From Pseudomonas cedrina subsp. cedrina (GTDB lineage: Bacteria > Pseudomonadota > Gammaproteobacteria > Pseudomonadales > Pseudomonadaceae): 64,000 nucleotides of DNA. The notes beneath the pieces were generated by a model. That model was not told the origin of the DNA. It ran no database searches and worked only from the letters and a program-made list of their open reading frames with translations. A program made the translations under genes and the position numbers. The DNA lies in the NCBI RefSeq assembly GCF_001983175.1, contig NZ_MNPW01000007.1:186001-250000 (forward strand). The letters are read 5' to 3'. Below, piece by piece: positions 62,890 through 64,000 of this stretch. Each line of letters opens with the position of its first letter. The stretch's first letter is position 1.

Positions 62890-64000
62890 TGCATCTGCGC
62901 AACGCACTGCTTGGCAGCCTGTTGCTGTGCACTGCGGCCCAGGCCGCTCCGCAACATGCGCTGACGCTGTACAACGAACCGCCCAAGTACCCCGCCGACT
63001 TCAAGCACTTCGACTACGTCAACCCGGACGCGCCCAAGGGCGGCACCTTCCGCGAGTCGGCCATGGGCGGCTTCGACAGCCTCAACCCGTGGATCAGCAA
63101 GGGCGTACCGGCCGACAACATCGGCCTGATCTACGACACCCTGGCCATGCAAAGCCTGGACGAGCCGATCACCGAATACGGACTGGTCGCCGGCAAGATC
63201 GAAAAAGCCCCGGACAACAGTTGGGTGCGCTTCTATCTGCGCCCCGAAGCGCGTTTCCATGACGGCCACCCCATCCGCGCCGAAGACGTGGTGTTTACCT
63301 TCCAGGAACTGATCAAGGAAGGTTCGCCGATCTACCGCACTTACTATGCCGACGTCGACGAAGTGATCGCCGAAGACCCGCTGAAGGTGCTGTTCAAGTT
63401 CAAGCGCACCAACAACCGCGAGCTGCCGTTGATCCTCGGCCAGTTGCCGGTATTGCCCAAGCATTGGTGGGCCACCCGTGATTTCGCCAAGGGCAACCTC
63501 GAAGTACCGCTGGGCAGCGGGCCGTACAAGGTGGCCGAGGTCAAGCCTGGGCGCATGATCCGTTACGAGCGGGTCAAGGATTACTGGGCCAAGGACCTGC
63601 CGGTCACCCAGGGTTTCTATAACTTCGATAACCGCATCACCGACTATTACCGCGACAGCACCGTGTCCCTCGAAGCCTTGAAGGCCGGACAATTCGATTA
63701 CTGGCTGGAGTTCAGCGCCAAGAACTGGGCCAACGCCTACAACATCCCGGCAGTGGCCGAAGGCCGCTTGATCAAGGAAGAAATCCCCAACGGCAACCCG
63801 ACCGGGATGCAGGGTTTTGTGTTCAATATGCGCAAGCCGATGTTCCAGGACGTGCGCGTGCGCAAGGCCATCAGCCTGTTGCTGGATTTCGAGTGGAGCA
63901 ACAAACAGTTGTTCAACGGCGCCTATACGCGCACCCGCAGTTACTTCGAAAACTCCGAGATGGCTGCCACCGGCCTGCCCGGCCCGGATGAACTGAAGAT
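62886..64000 (+). CDS. ABC transporter substrate-binding protein, family 5, second copy (partial)
   Basis: The first 371 residues of a paralogue of the preceding gene, cut by the window end. The signal peptide MMHLRNALLGSLLLCTAAQAA is followed by a mature part aligning with its neighbour (NPDAPKGGTFRESAMGGFDSLNPW versus NPAAPKGGTLRVMAFGTFDTLNPY). The ATG overlaps the upstream stop (ATGATG; the second ATG at 62889 is an alternative). Tandem binding proteins feeding one transporter give a wider ligand range. The permease genes would be expected to follow outside the window. Confidence 0.93.
   Translation, partial: MMHLRNALLGSLLLCTAAQAAPQHALTLYNEPPKYPADFKHFDYVNPDAPKGGTFRESAMGGFDSLNPWISKGVPADNIGLIYDTLAMQSLDEPITEYGLVAGKIEKAPDNSWVRFYLRPEARFHDGHPIRAEDVVFTFQELIKEGSPIYRTYYADVDEVIAEDPLKVLFKFKRTNNRELPLILGQLPVLPKHWWATRDFAKGNLEVPLGSGPYKVAEVKPGRMIRYERVKDYWAKDLPVTQGFYNFDNRITDYYRDSTVSLEALKAGQFDYWLEFSAKNWANAYNIPAVAEGRLIKEEIPNGNPTGMQGFVFNMRKPMFQDVRVRKAISLLLDFEWSNKQLFNGAYTRTRSYFENSEMAATGLPGPDELK

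Overview
The window is a 64 kb stretch of a GC-rich Pseudomonas chromosome, most likely of the P. fluorescens group. Evidence: core gene blocks I recognise from Pseudomonas (nadK-phosphatase-...-pepN; metH/nfuA; cysI-DUF934; mltD/gloB/rnhA/dnaQ/ldcA), Entner-Doudoroff/pentose-phosphate genes of the gntZ-zwfB type, and many short REP/REPIN-like inverted repeats built on GTGGGAGC cores. No rRNA, tRNA, CRISPR array, prophage or intact insertion sequence was seen.

Layout. 1-935: 5' part of a sigma-54 activator (cut by the window edge). 1277-7297: small conserved protein, gnd-zwf-HAD operon, small coiled-coil protein, CptA-type phosphoethanolamine transferase. 7304-9991: Fur-box-controlled siderophore receptor and a small exported protein. 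10086-11855: GNAT acetyltransferase and ZapE-type ATPase. 11924-12480: three and a bit copies of a 179-bp REP-containing unit. 12515-20982 (minus strand): a tightly packed run nadK, phosphoesterase, AAA ATPase, 4-TM membrane protein, TPR-membrane protein, DUF1315, DUF2797, pepN. 21127-22074: DUF1853. 22182-32238: cobalamin region, with cobW-cobN-chelatase ATPase-VWA protein on the minus strand and cbtB-cbtA-cobE-cobM on the plus strand, each led by its own cobalamin riboswitch. Between the two riboswitches lies a small gene with a HrpL-type promoter and a type III effector-like N-terminus. 32451-36986: nfuA and metH. 36991-43941: a 2316-residue leucine-rich-repeat protein with a C-terminal NEL E3 ubiquitin ligase domain. 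44377-47132: small membrane proteins and the sulfite reductase pair. 47259-50759: MerR regulator, old-yellow-enzyme-like oxidoreductase, PoxB. 51011-54027: FMN reductase, small proteins, LysR regulator, GNAT. 54030-60825: ldcA, dnaQ, rnhA, methyltransferase, gloB, mltD. 61060-64000: two tandem family-5 periplasmic binding proteins, the second cut by the window edge.

Most of the window is housekeeping. The parts that deserve a second look are: (a) the AAA-membrane-TPR trio at 16325-19082, whose genes overlap by single bases and which has no function I can name; (b) the HrpL-box plus effector-like gene at 29226-29762, an apparent virulence cargo between two B12 riboswitches; (c) the giant NEL-LRR protein with three copies of a Cys-Trp-Arg plus LRR module; (d) the REPIN landscape, including one REPIN nested inside another at 50781-50995 and a 179-bp tandem array.
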